In this document: positions 1 through 8,541 of the stretch, one piece after another
How the letters are laid out: every line of letters begins with the position of its first letter
Position numbering within the stretch: position 1 is the first letter of the stretch
Origin: an uncultured Bacteroidales bacterium
GTDB lineage: Bacteria > Bacteroidota > Bacteroidia > Bacteroidales > Paludibacteraceae
Direction of reading: 5' to 3'
Assembly: GCA_934716995.1 (NCBI GenBank)
Contig: CAKUYO010000006.1
Coordinates: 41,135 to 105,134 of the forward strand
Length of the DNA: 64,000 nt
Translations under genes and position numbers: made by a program
The notes under the pieces: generated by a model
What the model saw: only the letters and a program-made list of their open reading frames with translations
Databases searched by the model: none
Told to the model about the DNA's origin: nothing

Positions 1-2271
1 GGTCAGGTAGTATTCGCCCGCAGTGGTAATGACCAGGATGCGGTCCTCGTCCCAGAACTCGCCGAGGTAATTGCCTTGAGCGTCGTAGTTGATACGCAGC
101 ACATCGGGGTCGAACCACACCTTGCGCCCGCCGAGGGTCGAATGACCTTTCTGCTTGAGTGTGACGGACTTTACCTCGTATTTGGTCAGCACATTGCCCC
201 GTGCAGAGCGGCTTTTTACCGCCAGTTCGCTCAGATCTTTGCAAACCTCCATCTTCTTGAGGTGCAAAGCGGGCTTGAGCGCCACACGTATCACTTCCGC
301 CTCGCCGTTGGGGTTGGCGGTAAAGTAGATAACTCTCGACCCCGGCTTGCCCTGCGTAAGGTCGTACTCCTTGTCGCGCGAAACGCCCATTACATTAAAG
401 CGTTTCATATAGTAGACACCGCCCTTGCCGTCGCGATAGACTACATTATAGACCGTGCGGTCGTCGTTCTTCTTGAAAATAGCGATATGCAGAATATCCG
501 TGCCGATAAAGAGTTTCTCCGCCACGCGCATAATCTTGTATTTGCCGTCCTTGTGGAAGACAATCACATCATCGATATCCGAGCAGTTGCATAGGAACTC
601 GTCCTTTTTCAGCCCCGTACCGATAAAGCCCTCTTCGCGGTTGATGTAGAGTTTTTCGTTTGCTTCCACCACGGTCTTCACGTTGATGTTTGCAAAATTA
701 CGCACCTCGGTGCGGCGTGGATGGTTGGCTCCGTATTTCTGTTTGAGCGACTCAAACCATGCGATGGTATAGTCGGTCAGGTGGTTCAGGTTCTTGACGG
801 TCTCTTTGATCTTGCGGTCGAGGTCGCGCATCAGTTCGTCGGCTTTCTTCGAGTCAAACTTCGTAATGCGGATCATCCGTATATCAAAGAGTTTCTCTAT
901 ATCCTCCGTGCGTACCTTGCGGATCAACTGCGGTTTCCACGGCGTCAAAGCCTTGTCCACAAAAGCAATCAACTTCTCTTTGTTGGGTGCCGTCTCATAT
1001 CCCGACTCCTTATATATACGGTTCTCAATGAATATTTTCTCCAACGAGGTGTAAAAATAGCGTTCCTCCAGTTCGGTTTTCTCTATCTCCAACTCCCATT
1101 TGAGCAGCGATTTGGTATTCTCCGTCGAGAGCCGCAGCAGATTGCTCACATTGGTAAAAATCGGTTTCTTGTTCTCAATCACGCAACAGTTGGGCGATAC
1201 GTTGATCTCGCAATCGGTAAATGCATACAGCGCATCTATCGCCTTGTCCGACGAACTGCCCGGTGCCAACTGCACCACGATACGCGCACTCTCGGCAGTG
1301 AAATCGTCCACTTTGCGCACCTTGATCTTCCCCTTCTGGTTGGCACGCAGAATGGTCTCAATAATCTTCGACGTGGTCGTACCGAAAGGTATCTCGGTAA
1401 TAATCAGCGTCTTGTTGTCGTCCGCTTTCTGTATTTTGGCGCGTATCTTGATCACGCCGCCGCGCTCACCGTCGTTGTACCGGCTGACATCGATCTCACC
1501 GCCCGTCGGGAAATCGGGATATAACCGGAACTCCTCACCGCGCAGGTATGCCAGCGAGGCATCACACAGTTCGCAGAAGTTATGCGGCAGAATCTTCGAG
1601 TTCAAACCTACGGCAATACCCTCCACGCCCTGCGCCAGCAACAGCGGAAACTTGATTGGCAAGTGCACGGGTTCTTTCTTGCGCCCGTCATACGACAACA
1701 TCCAATGCGTAGTCTTGGGATTGAATACCGCCTCGAGGGCAAACTTGCTCAGCCGTGCCTCGATATATCGCGGAGCCGCCGCCCCGTCGCCTGTCAGAAT
1801 ATTTCCCCAGTTTCCCTGGCAGTCAATCAGCAGGTCTTTCTGCCCGAGTTGCACCAGCGCATCGCCTATACTGGCATCGCCGTGCGGGTGGTACTGCATC
1901 GTCTGCCCGACGATATTTGCCACCTTGTTCATCTTGCCGTCATCGACGCACTTCATTGCGTGCAGGATACGGCGCTGCACGGGTTTCAGTCCGTCCTCAA
2001 TAGCAGGCACGGCACGTTCCAAAATCACATACGAGGCATAGTCCAAAAACCAGTCCTGGTACATACCTGTCAGGTGGTATTTGATAGCATCGTTGAAAGA
2101 CTCCGGTTTATAGGTAGAGTGCGCCTGCGGAGCGGCTGCCGCCTCTTCGCTGTCTGTCAGAGCATCTGCCGTATCCCCGGTTATTTCCTCTCCAGCCTCT
2201 TCTTCCTGTGATTCCCCTGTTTCTTCCCCGAGGTTAGCGCTGTCTTTCTCCTCCAATTCGTCGTCTTTCAT
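1..2271 (-). CDS. parC: DNA topoisomerase IV subunit A (ParC-like), 3' end beyond window
   Basis: This is the A (breakage-reunion) subunit of a type IIA topoisomerase, which decatenates and relaxes chromosomal DNA with ParE. The frame is open from an ATG at 2271 to the left edge, giving 757 codons without a stop. An acidic, low-complexity N-terminal tail of about 50 residues precedes the conserved core. The core contains GLKPVQRRIL, YHPHGDASI and QGNWGN, then DGAAAPRYIEARL, where Tyr169 is the expected DNA-linking tyrosine. The QGNWGN...GAAAPRY form resembles Bacteroidetes ParC rather than GyrA, which usually has QGNFGS...AAAMRYTE. The C-terminal part after residue 757 lies outside the window. 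The gene follows a small membrane protein gene with a 133-bp gap that contains two hairpins. Family assignment is firm; ParC versus GyrA rests on motif form. Confidence 0.93.
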   Translation of the reverse strand, partial: MKDDELEEKDSANLGEETGESQEEEAGEEITGDTADALTDSEEAAAAPQAHSTYKPESFNDAIKYHLTGMYQDWFLDYASYVILERAVPAIEDGLKPVQRRILHAMKCVDDGKMNKVANIVGQTMQYHPHGDASIGDALVQLGQKDLLIDCQGNWGNILTGDGAAAPRYIEARLSKFALEAVFNPKTTHWMLSYDGRKKEPVHLPIKFPLLLAQGVEGIAVGLNSKILPHNFCELCDASLAYLRGEEFRLYPDFPTGGEIDVSRYNDGERGGVIKIRAKIQKADDNKTLIITEIPFGTTTSKIIETILRANQKGKIKVRKVDDFTAESARIVVQLAPGSSSDKAIDALYAFTDCEINVSPNCCVIENKKPIFTNVSNLLRLSTENTKSLLKWELEIEKTELEERYFYTSLEKIFIENRIYKESGYETAPNKEKLIAFVDKALTPWKPQLIRKVRTEDIEKLFDIRMIRITKFDSKKADELMRDLDRKIKETVKNLNHLTDYTIAWFESLKQKYGANHPRRTEVRNFANINVKTVVEANEKLYINREEGFIGTGLKKDEFLCNCSDIDDVIVFHKDGKYKIMRVAEKLFIGTDILHIAIFKKNDDRTVYNVVYRDGKGGVYYMKRFNVMGVSRDKEYDLTQGKPGSRVIYFTANPNGEAEVIRVALKPALHLKKMEVCKDLSELAVKSRSARGNVLTKYEVKSVTLKQKGHSTLGGRKVWFDPDVLRINYDAQGNYLGEFWDEDRILVITTAGEYYLT

Positions 2272-2332
2272 GTCGTTGTGCCTTTCGCATTGTTGTCTGT
2301 TTCACAATATGTGCATTATATATACGATAAAC

Positions 2333-2395
2333 CCTATCCTCGGGGTTAGTCTGAGGATAGGCTGTATCTATGTACCTGCAATCCGTATTGCAGGT
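2333..2395 (-). promoter_or_regulatory. Two hairpins in the parC leader
   Basis: Two perfect 9-bp stems lie between the small membrane protein gene and parC. One is at 2333-2341 with 2353-2361 (CCTATCCTC/GAGGATAGG). The other is at 2374-2382 with 2387-2395 (ACCTGCAAT/ATTGCAGGT). Neither is followed by a clear T-run on the minus strand, so they look like mRNA leader structures or processing sites rather than intrinsic terminators. Confidence 0.35.
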
Positions 2396-2404
2396 CGGTA
2401 GCCA

Positions 2405-2572
2405 TCAGTCTATGCGTTTGTTCAGAATGATGTAGGTCAGAATACCCACTACTTCAAAAGCCAAGCCGCAAACGAGCAGCCAGTTTTGTTGTACGGCAAA
2501 CTGGTACACCACAAAGAAAACAACGCCAATCAACAGCAGGATGACGCCTAAGTATTTGAGAAACGCTTTCAT
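2405..2572 (-). CDS. Small two-helix membrane protein, 55 aa
   Basis: A short reading frame starts MKAFLKYLGVILLLIG and ends ILNKRID before TGA. It has two predicted hydrophobic segments, residues about 7-24 and 31-50, joined by a short QQNW turn, with a positively charged C-terminus. A good TAnnTTTG promoter element lies at 2597-2604, which would give a leader of about 18 nt. Together these support a real gene despite its size. It is a plausible small inner-membrane protein of unknown role. The gene is co-directional with parC but separated from it by structured DNA. Confidence 0.7.
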   Translation of the reverse strand: MKAFLKYLGVILLLIGVVFFVVYQFAVQQNWLLVCGLAFEVVGILTYIILNKRID

Positions 2573-2596
2573 ATTGTTATATTCCGATAATTGTCT

Positions 2597-2604
2597 GCAA
2601 AGTT
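2597..2604 (-). promoter_or_regulatory. -7 promoter element for small membrane protein gene
   Basis: On the minus strand this is TAACTTTG, a match to the Bacteroidetes sigma-70-type consensus TAnnTTTG. It lies 25 bp upstream of the ATG at 2572, so transcription would start near 2590. Confidence 0.6.
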
Positions 2605-2652
2605 ACTGCTTTTTTTTCAAAATCGCAAACCTGCCCCGTTTTTTGTCCGAAA

Positions 2653-3477
2653 TCATCCCTTCTCCTGCAGGGTCAGCACTATCTTGCCCACATTCACCCC
2701 GCTTTTGCCCATCTGTGCCACAGGCACCTCTATGCCGTCCAAATTACAGATACGCAGGTTGTCATACACCTTGTGCGTATGCCCGCCGATAATCACATCT
2801 ATATCGCGTGTCTCAGCCGCCATTTCCACATCGCAATAATCCTGCTCCGTGGCGGGATAGGTGCCGAGATGGCTCAGGCAAACCACCACATCGCATTTTT
2901 TCCCGTGCCGCAACATCGTTGCCAACTCTTGCGCAATCGGGTACGGGGGATTATACACAACCGGTGCGAAGTTCTTGTCAGCAATCAGCCCTTTTGGCTG
3001 TACACCCAAACCGAAAATACCTATCTTCAACCCGCCTTTGTGCACAATCGTATAAGGTTTTACCACACCCTCCAGCGGCGTGCCTTTTACATCATAGTTG
3101 GCACAAACAATCGGGAAATTCGCTTTTTTCAGGATCATCGCCAGCGTATCCAAACCATAGTCAAACTCATGGTTGCCGAGTGTTGCAGCGTCATAGCCCA
3201 TACGGTTGAGAGCATCTGTCTCTACGCGCCCGTGGTAAAAATTAAAGTAGGGTGTTCCCTGACTGAAATCGCCGGCATCCACCAATAGCAGGTTCGGATC
3301 TTGTTCCCGTTCCTCGGCTATCAATCCCATACGGCGTGCATAGCCGCCGCGTCCGTCGGCTTTCGGTTCTACCTGCGAATGAGTATCATTGGTGTGCAGA
3401 ATAGTCAGCGTCGTTGCCTTCTCGGTGCATCCCGCCAGCAGGCACAGCGAGAACAATAGCGGTAAAATCTTTTTCAT
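2653..3477 (-). CDS. Metallophosphatase lipoprotein (5'-nucleotidase N-terminal-domain type)
   Basis: A 274-residue calcineurin-like phosphoesterase of the UshA/5'-nucleotidase N-domain type. I chose the ATG at 3477 because it begins MKKILPLLFSLCLLAGC, a lipoprotein signal with an LAGC lipobox; a longer frame to 3510 only adds a non-signal extension. Metal-ligand motifs are visible in order: ILHTNDTHSQ, LVDAGDFSQG, LGNHEFDYG and the late IIGGHTHKV. It ends after the catalytic domain and lacks the substrate-binding C-terminal domain of full 5'-nucleotidases. In many Bacteroidetes that domain is a separate gene, but no partner is seen next to it here. It is probably anchored on the periplasmic side and releases phosphate from nucleotides or related esters. 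It lies 76 bp after mutL on the same strand. Confidence 0.88.
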   Translation of the reverse strand: MKKILPLLFSLCLLAGCTEKATTLTILHTNDTHSQVEPKADGRGGYARRMGLIAEEREQDPNLLLVDAGDFSQGTPYFNFYHGRVETDALNRMGYDAATLGNHEFDYGLDTLAMILKKANFPIVCANYDVKGTPLEGVVKPYTIVHKGGLKIGIFGLGVQPKGLIADKNFAPVVYNPPYPIAQELATMLRHGKKCDVVVCLSHLGTYPATEQDYCDVEMAAETRDIDVIIGGHTHKVYDNLRICNLDGIEVPVAQMGKSGVNVGKIVLTLQEKG

Positions 3478-3553
3478 AAACAGGTATATTATGGTATTAT
3501 ATTTTCTCAATTTCTTTTATTCCTCTTCCCCGCCGGGCAAAGGAGCCAACCAC

Positions 3554-5371
3554 TCAAAAACGTTTGTTTATCTCCTCGTCGGTCATTACGGCAATCACCC
3601 GTTTTCCGTCGGGCGTACGCTGATAGATCCGGAGCGCAAACAGGTGTGTCAGCAAGTCGCGCATTTCTTCCTCGGTCAGCGTCTTCCCATAGGGGATAGC
3701 CGTATCGTTTGCCAACGAGAGCGCAATCTTATGCCGCCATTCATCTTGTGCATTCGTCCCCGTCTCGCGCACCACCTGCAGGATATGCTGCAGTATCGGC
3801 AGGGCGTTCTGCTGTCCGAGTTGTGCAGGTACACCGTTGATACTGTATGATGTCTTGCCAAACTGCTCCATATCGAATCCTATCGCCCGCAAGTCGTCCA
3901 ATACGGGTGTGATAAGCAGCATATCATCGGGCGTCAGATCCAGTATCTCTGGGAAAAGCAATTGTTGCATCGGGGCTTTTGCGTTCTGCCACTCGCGGAT
4001 ATACTGGTTATATAGTACGCACACGTGTGCGCGATACTGGTTAATAAGCAACAGTCCCTGCGGAACGGATAGCAGGATATACTTGCCCGCGTATTGCCAC
4101 GGCGTCAGGGTAGCCATATCAACGTCAAAAAGCGTGGGCATTTCCGTTTGCGACTGTGGTTCCCATTCCGGTGCAGCCCCGCTCGGTTGCGTCGGAAACA
4201 GTTTCTCCCAGCCGTTCACCGACGGTTTCTCTGCCGAGACAAACGTGCTGCGTGTCTTAAACGGGTTGTATGTCGGGTCAAACAGCACTTTCGGCGCTGC
4301 CGCAGGACGCACATCATCTGTCGGCACGGGCATATCTATCTCCCCGTCCCTGTTGAAATCAATGGTCGGCGCAAGCGTAAACTTACCCAACGCTTCGCGT
4401 ACGGAGGCTAACAGTATCTGGAAGATCGTCTGTTCATCGGCAAACTTGATCTCGGTTTTCGTCGGATGGATATTGACGTCTATCGCTTCGGGTGCAATGT
4501 CGAAATAGATAAAGAAGGACGGCTGGTAATCTCCCGGCAGCATACCCGAGTACGCCGTTTGCACCGCTTTCTGGAAATACGGATGGCGCATATACCGCCC
4601 GTTCACAAAGAAATACTGCTGCGCATTCCTGCCTGCCGTTTCGGGTTTGCTGACAAACCCGCGAATGGACACCAGATCGGTGTCGGTTTTTATATCCACC
4701 AACCCCGAAGTATAGTTCCGTCCTGTCCCCTTGCCGAACACCGCCTCTATACGCTGCTTCTCCGTCCCGGCAGGCAGTTCGAGCATAATCTCGTCGTTGT
4801 TTACAAACGCGAACTGCACTTTCGGATAAACCAACACTATTCGGTAGAAATCCGTCAGCAGGTTGCGTAATTCGGTCTGGTCGGTTTTCAGGAACTTCCG
4901 CCGTACAGGTACATTGTAAAACAGGTTCTTCACCTTGAAGTTCGTCCCTACCGGACATTGGCACGGCTCTTGCGACAGCACCTCCGAGCCGGCTATCTCA
5001 AGCCGCGTTCCCATCTCGTCTTGCGCACGGCGCGTCAGCAGTTCTATCTGCGCCACGGCGCAAATACTCGCCAATGCCTCGCCGCGGAACCCCATTGTGC
5101 GAAGAGAAAACAGATCCGATGCCGTTTGTATCTTCGATGTGGCGTGCCGTTCAAAAGCCATACGTGCATCGGTCTCACTCATACCCGAACCGTCATCCAC
5201 CACCTGCAATAGTGTTCTCCCTGCATCACGCACGATCACTTGGATATGGGTTGCCCCTGCATCCAAACTGTTTTCCACCAACTCCTTCAAGCACGAGGCG
5301 GGGCGTTGTATCACCTCGCCTGCCGCTATCTGATTGGCAACACTATCCGGTAAAAGATGAATAATATCCAT
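3554..5371 (-). CDS. mutL: DNA mismatch repair protein MutL
   Basis: A 605-residue mismatch repair ATPase that couples MutS recognition to strand removal. GHKL ATPase motifs are intact near the N-terminus: ELVENSLDAGA, DDGSGM, ATSKI and TMGFRGEALASI. The C-terminal dimerisation region starts near residue 420. The place where endonuclease-type MutL proteins carry DQHAxxERxxYE reads here as INQYRAHVCVLYNQ, around residue 443, so the acidic and histidine metal-ligand positions look replaced. The rest of the C-terminus, with ALSLANDTAIPYG and RTPDGKRV, follows the Bacteroidetes form. The gene is followed 76 bp later by the metallophosphatase and preceded by a small coiled membrane protein. Identity is certain; loss of nicking activity is an inference. 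Confidence 0.96.
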   Translation of the reverse strand: MDIIHLLPDSVANQIAAGEVIQRPASCLKELVENSLDAGATHIQVIVRDAGRTLLQVVDDGSGMSETDARMAFERHATSKIQTASDLFSLRTMGFRGEALASICAVAQIELLTRRAQDEMGTRLEIAGSEVLSQEPCQCPVGTNFKVKNLFYNVPVRRKFLKTDQTELRNLLTDFYRIVLVYPKVQFAFVNNDEIMLELPAGTEKQRIEAVFGKGTGRNYTSGLVDIKTDTDLVSIRGFVSKPETAGRNAQQYFFVNGRYMRHPYFQKAVQTAYSGMLPGDYQPSFFIYFDIAPEAIDVNIHPTKTEIKFADEQTIFQILLASVREALGKFTLAPTIDFNRDGEIDMPVPTDDVRPAAAPKVLFDPTYNPFKTRSTFVSAEKPSVNGWEKLFPTQPSGAAPEWEPQSQTEMPTLFDVDMATLTPWQYAGKYILLSVPQGLLLINQYRAHVCVLYNQYIREWQNAKAPMQQLLFPEILDLTPDDMLLITPVLDDLRAIGFDMEQFGKTSYSINGVPAQLGQQNALPILQHILQVVRETGTNAQDEWRHKIALSLANDTAIPYGKTLTEEEMRDLLTHLFALRIYQRTPDGKRVIAVMTDEEINKRF

Positions 5372-5404
5372 ATTCGCTCACCCCTATTATCAGGCTGTCA
5401 GCCT

Positions 5405-5638
5405 CTATAGGATTACATAAAATGCGATAATCAACATCGCCAATAGCGCAATCCAAAACGCCAGTTTCGATTTCTTGCGCTGCCGCAGTTGCGTCATATT
5501 CTTCTCGTGTTCCTCACGAAAAGACCCGCGATGGAGGTGTTCCCTACGCTCCTTGCGTTCCTCCTTGTCCTTATCGTAGTAGATAGGACGATAATCCCAC
5601 TCGCGGGGCTTGGGTACTTTCGGAAAAAGCACAGACAT
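5405..5638 (-). CDS. Small single-pass membrane protein, 77 aa
   Basis: The start at MSVLFPKVPKPREWDYRPIY was chosen over an upstream ATG, since the extra nine residues look like untranslated leader. The N-terminal two thirds are highly charged, rich in K, E and R with likely helix (DKDKEERKERREHLHRG). The last 20 residues (KLAFWIALLAMLIIAFYVIL) form one hydrophobic helix that ends the protein, so it looks tail-anchored with a cytoplasmic charged domain. It sits 33 bp before mutL on the same strand. No function is recognised; similar small proteins of this layout are common in Bacteroidales. Confidence 0.72.
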   Translation of the reverse strand: MSVLFPKVPKPREWDYRPIYYDKDKEERKERREHLHRGSFREEHEKNMTQLRQRKKSKLAFWIALLAMLIIAFYVIL

Positions 5639-5687
5639 ATTCAACGAACAATTAAGAATGAACAATTAACATGCAGAGCAATCTCTA

Positions 5688-5723
5688 AAATCCCTAAGGA
5701 CTTTAATGTCTTTAATGACCTTA
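5688..5723. repeat. Tandem array, 4 x 9 bp
   Basis: Four imperfect 9-bp units, AAATCCCTA, AGGACTTTA, ATGTCTTTA and ATGACCTTA, lie in the gap between the TPR lipoprotein gene and the 77-aa gene. A related array with the same GTCTTTA core occurs at 36233-36268. Confidence 0.6.
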
Positions 5724-5756
5724 TTGCCTTTTTTTCCACACTCCCGAGCAACAAAC

Positions 5757-5797
5757 AAAAAGGGTCTGCCCGACCACTCCGTCAGGCAAACCCTTTT
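5757..5797 (-). terminator. Intrinsic terminator of the TPR lipoprotein gene
   Basis: The arms AAAGGGTCTGCC and GGCAAACCCTTT pair in 11 of 12 positions. On the minus strand the stem is followed by a T-rich run (CCCTTTTTGTTTG), just downstream of the stop at 5810. Confidence 0.85.
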
Positions 5798-5809
5798 ATG
5801 AGAGTCAAC

Positions 5810-7492
5810 TTACTTTACGATTGCCTGGAATGCAGCATCCTCCGCATACTTGGCAAACTCGATGTCTTTCTGTGCTTTAGCCTTGAGCGAAGCGTCTTTG
5901 GCAACAGCCGTTTTCATATTGCTGTACACAGCATCGCGGTCGTTGGTGCGGGCAGCCACTACGGCGGTCAGGTAAGCAGTCGTAGCATTCGGCTCTTTTA
6001 CATTAGCCAAGGTCTGGCGAGCGGCAGCATAGTCCTCATTCAGAATCTGCTGTACGGCAGCATTGTTGGTAGCCGCATTGCCGTAAGCCGACTTGGCAGC
6101 CTTGTAATCACCCTTCATCGTATAGAACGTACCCATAGCAGCCGACAAGTTGCCTTGCGTACCGGCAGCCTTGCCGAGGTATTCCTCCGCTTTTGTCAGG
6201 TCATTGTCAGCCATTGCAGCCAAACCCGCATTGTAGTTCACGTCTGCATTGTTCGGAGCAATCTCCAAAGCCTTGCCGTAAGCACGGCGAGCCTCGGCGA
6301 TGTTACCCTGCTCAAAGTAGATCATACCCATATTGTTGTATGCACGGTAGTCACCATACTGCGAAGCCACTTTCTGGTAGATGGCAATCTTCTCTGCGTT
6401 GTCATTGGTCAGCGTAGCCGCATAGAGCAACTCCTCCACATTCAGTTGGGCAGGATCGTTCTTTGCCAACTCCTTGATCTCGTCATCCGATTTGCCGATC
6501 AGGTCGGTGGTCAGAATCAGACGGCTGCGACGCAACTCAGGCAGAATATCCTCGGCAATAGTCTTGTACACACTGCTCAGGTTCTTGATTTGAGCCTCGC
6601 GCTCCTCGGGGTCGTTATACATACTCAGCACGCGCAGAACCAAGTCTTTGTCCTGCATATTGCTGTTCTCCATAGCGGCTTGGAAACCGGCCCAGTCCTC
6701 TGCGGTAATCTCCGAAGCAATATCGGTTTTTACCTTGTCTTTCTTCAGTTGTTTCTGCAGGAATTTCTGAGCATTCTTCTGACGGTCGGTAGCCAGTTTG
6801 GTATTCAGATCCAAACCGCCTTCGGGGCTGGCGTAACCGCTGACTTCCAGTTTGTTTATGGCTTTCTTCTCATTATTGTCAGCCTCTTTGATAGCCGCAC
6901 GCAAGTCCTTCATCTCTTGGCTGCCGGTCTCCGAACTGCGGAGATTCGACTGTTGGATAAGGAACTTGATATCAGCCTCCTGCATCTCTTGGATAACACG
7001 CTGGAACTTGTCGGGGGTGATAGCCGCCTTGTTGTCGCTGGCTTTTGCCAACTTGGCGGTAGCCACCAAACCGTCTGCTACTTTCAGGTCAGGAATCTCA
7101 ATCTCTTTCTTGCCTACTTTTGCAGTAAAGCGCAAGTAGAGTTCCGATTTATCCATAGCGGGAACGTAGTCAAAACTGCAAGATTGGCTGTACGTACCGC
7201 CGTTCTTTTTGTTTACCACTTTTCCGTTTTCTTTCACTTTCTCGCCCACATAGGTAACGCTTTTGCCTACCGACTCCTGACCGGCATATTTCAGCACGGG
7301 AGTAACGGTCAGCACACCTTTCTTGGCAAATTTCTTTGCGGGGAAAGTACCGGTGATGTCTGCATTCACCTTGTCTCCAACCACAGTCAGCGGGTTAGGA
7401 TTGACAGTAATCTCTTCCGGCTGGGGCAGAGTCTTGCTGCAAGATGCCAACATTGCCACGGCAATGATCGACAAAAATAAACCTTTTTTCAT
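5810..7492 (-). CDS. TPR-repeat lipoprotein with an OmpA-like segment, 560 aa
   Basis: MKKGLFLSIIAVAMLASCSK is a lipoprotein signal with an LASC lipobox. A beta-rich N-terminal domain of about 120 residues follows. Around residues 215-245 the stretch KLEVSGYASPEGG...NTKLATDRQ resembles the OmpA/MotB peptidoglycan-associated fold, in which sugar-stem contacts lie near GYAS and a DRQ-type Arg. Residues about 380-450 contain TPR helices (YNNMGMIYFEQGNIAEARRAYGKA). The protein is likely outer-membrane-anchored and links an envelope complex to peptidoglycan. It is monocistronic, with its own promoter at 7599-7606 and a terminator at 5757-5797. The exact partner is unknown. Confidence 0.85.
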   Translation of the reverse strand: MKKGLFLSIIAVAMLASCSKTLPQPEEITVNPNPLTVVGDKVNADITGTFPAKKFAKKGVLTVTPVLKYAGQESVGKSVTYVGEKVKENGKVVNKKNGGTYSQSCSFDYVPAMDKSELYLRFTAKVGKKEIEIPDLKVADGLVATAKLAKASDNKAAITPDKFQRVIQEMQEADIKFLIQQSNLRSSETGSQEMKDLRAAIKEADNNEKKAINKLEVSGYASPEGGLDLNTKLATDRQKNAQKFLQKQLKKDKVKTDIASEITAEDWAGFQAAMENSNMQDKDLVLRVLSMYNDPEEREAQIKNLSSVYKTIAEDILPELRRSRLILTTDLIGKSDDEIKELAKNDPAQLNVEELLYAATLTNDNAEKIAIYQKVASQYGDYRAYNNMGMIYFEQGNIAEARRAYGKALEIAPNNADVNYNAGLAAMADNDLTKAEEYLGKAAGTQGNLSAAMGTFYTMKGDYKAAKSAYGNAATNNAAVQQILNEDYAAARQTLANVKEPNATTAYLTAVVAARTNDRDAVYSNMKTAVAKDASLKAKAQKDIEFAKYAEDAAFQAIVK

Positions 7493-7598
7493 ACGTATAA
7501 ATTTGAGTTTTGTTAATATATTCTCATCTTCTGCAATTCATAGAACCGTTTCTGTCCGTTTTTTATACCGCACATACAACGCACTACCTTTTGCGCTG

Positions 7599-7606
7599 CA
7601 AAATTA
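7599..7606 (-). promoter_or_regulatory. -7 promoter element for TPR lipoprotein gene
   Basis: The minus strand reads TAATTTTG, an exact TAnnTTTG match. Transcription would start near 7592, leaving a leader of about 100 nt before the ATG at 7492. Confidence 0.6.
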
Positions 7607-7665
7607 CAAAACTTTTTTCATACTTGCAACATTCTTTTCTATTTTTCCTACGACCACTCTTAAAT

Positions 7666-7813
7666 AACATCAGTCCGATATAAGCAGATTGCCTTACTTT
7701 TCCGCCGTAGGCGAATAAGATTTATGGCAATTTGTGGATGCAAAGACAAAGATTTACTTAGATTTCTTGCCGCTCTGCGGCAAAGGAGTTTCTTTCGATC
7801 TCGAACTCACGTT
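7666..7813 (+). repeat. Dyad element copy A (~148 bp)
   Basis: This is an intergenic element with end sequences AACATCAGTCCGATAT and, inverted, AACGTGAGTTCGAGATC. It has an internal CGCCGTAGGCG hairpin and a stem-loop TTGCCGC-TCT-GCGGCAA at 7767-7783. Copies B, C and D are at 11294, 12810 and 40396. It fills most of the 396-bp gap between the TPR lipoprotein gene and maf; nothing coding is seen there. Confidence 0.75.
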
Positions 7814-7888
7814 AAATAAGGTCGCACACATACCCTTTTCGACGGCGAGTCTATCCAAATCATCCATTCGCCACAATACCAGGCATTT

Positions 7889-8449
7889 TCAAAATCCATA
7901 CTTTTTCAAGGTCAGATAAACGCGGTCGATCGGGAAACCCATCACATTGAAATAACTGCCCACCATCTTTTCCACACCGATATAGCCGATATATTCCTGC
8001 ACCCCGTATGCCCCCGCTTTGTCCAACGGACGGTAGCGCTCCACATAATAGTCGATTTCAGCATCCGTCAGCCCGCGGAATGTAACGTCCGTGCAATCGA
8101 CAAACGACTCCTGCGAAGTGGTCGTAGTCAGACTGACCCCCGTATAGACTTGGTGGGTATGCCCGCTCAGGCAGTGCAACATCTGTTTCGCTTCCTCCAA
8201 ACTATGCGGTTTGCCGAGCATTCGCCCGTTGAGCCAAACAATCGTATCAGCAGTGATAAGCAACTCATCGGGGCACAAACCGGTATATGCCTGCGCTTTC
8301 TCACGCGATATATAGAGAGGAATATCCCCCGCTTGCAATTCGGCGGGGAAATGTTCGTCCGTATCAATAGTAACAGCCTCAAAGGGTATATCCAGCCCCG
8401 CTAGCAGACTGCGGCGGCGAGGGGATTGAGAACCGAGAATTAAACGCAT
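7889..8449 (-). CDS. maf: Maf-family nucleoside triphosphate pyrophosphatase
   Basis: A 186-residue cytoplasmic house-cleaning enzyme that hydrolyses non-canonical or UTP/dTTP-type nucleotides to monophosphates. The family signature is complete: LGSQSPRRRSLLAGL at the N-terminus, ISREKAQAY, ITADTIVWLNGRMLGKP with the catalytic Asp, and TGVSL further on. The C-terminal DKAGAYGVQEY...VEKMVGSYFNVMGFP block matches the YhdE-like dTTP/UTP subgroup better than YceF. It lies downstream of the UbiA-family gene on the same strand, separated by 92 bp that hold two tandem arrays. Length is normal for the family. Confidence 0.95.
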   Translation of the reverse strand: MRLILGSQSPRRRSLLAGLDIPFEAVTIDTDEHFPAELQAGDIPLYISREKAQAYTGLCPDELLITADTIVWLNGRMLGKPHSLEEAKQMLHCLSGHTHQVYTGVSLTTTTSQESFVDCTDVTFRGLTDAEIDYYVERYRPLDKAGAYGVQEYIGYIGVEKMVGSYFNVMGFPIDRVYLTLKKYGF

Positions 8450-8468
8450 TGGAACAATAAAAAAGTCA

Positions 8469-8534
8469 GGTGGATGTCTGGAGGATGTCTGGAGGATAGC
8501 CTACCTCATTGTGCATTGTGCATTGTGCATTGTG
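8469..8534. repeat. Two adjacent tandem arrays: 3 x 11 bp and 4 x 7 bp
   Basis: 8469-8501 holds GGTGGATGTCT, GGAGGATGTCT and GGAGGATAGCC (11 bp each). 8507-8534 holds four perfect copies of CATTGTG. Both lie in the short gap between the prenyltransferase gene stop and the maf start. Confidence 0.85.
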
Positions 8535-8541
8535 CATTACT

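Noticed and set aside
1..2271. GyrA instead of ParC
   Set aside because: The QGNWGN and GAAAPRYIEAR forms and the acidic N-terminal tail fit Bacteroidetes topoisomerase IV A better, though the C-terminal domain is not visible to confirm.
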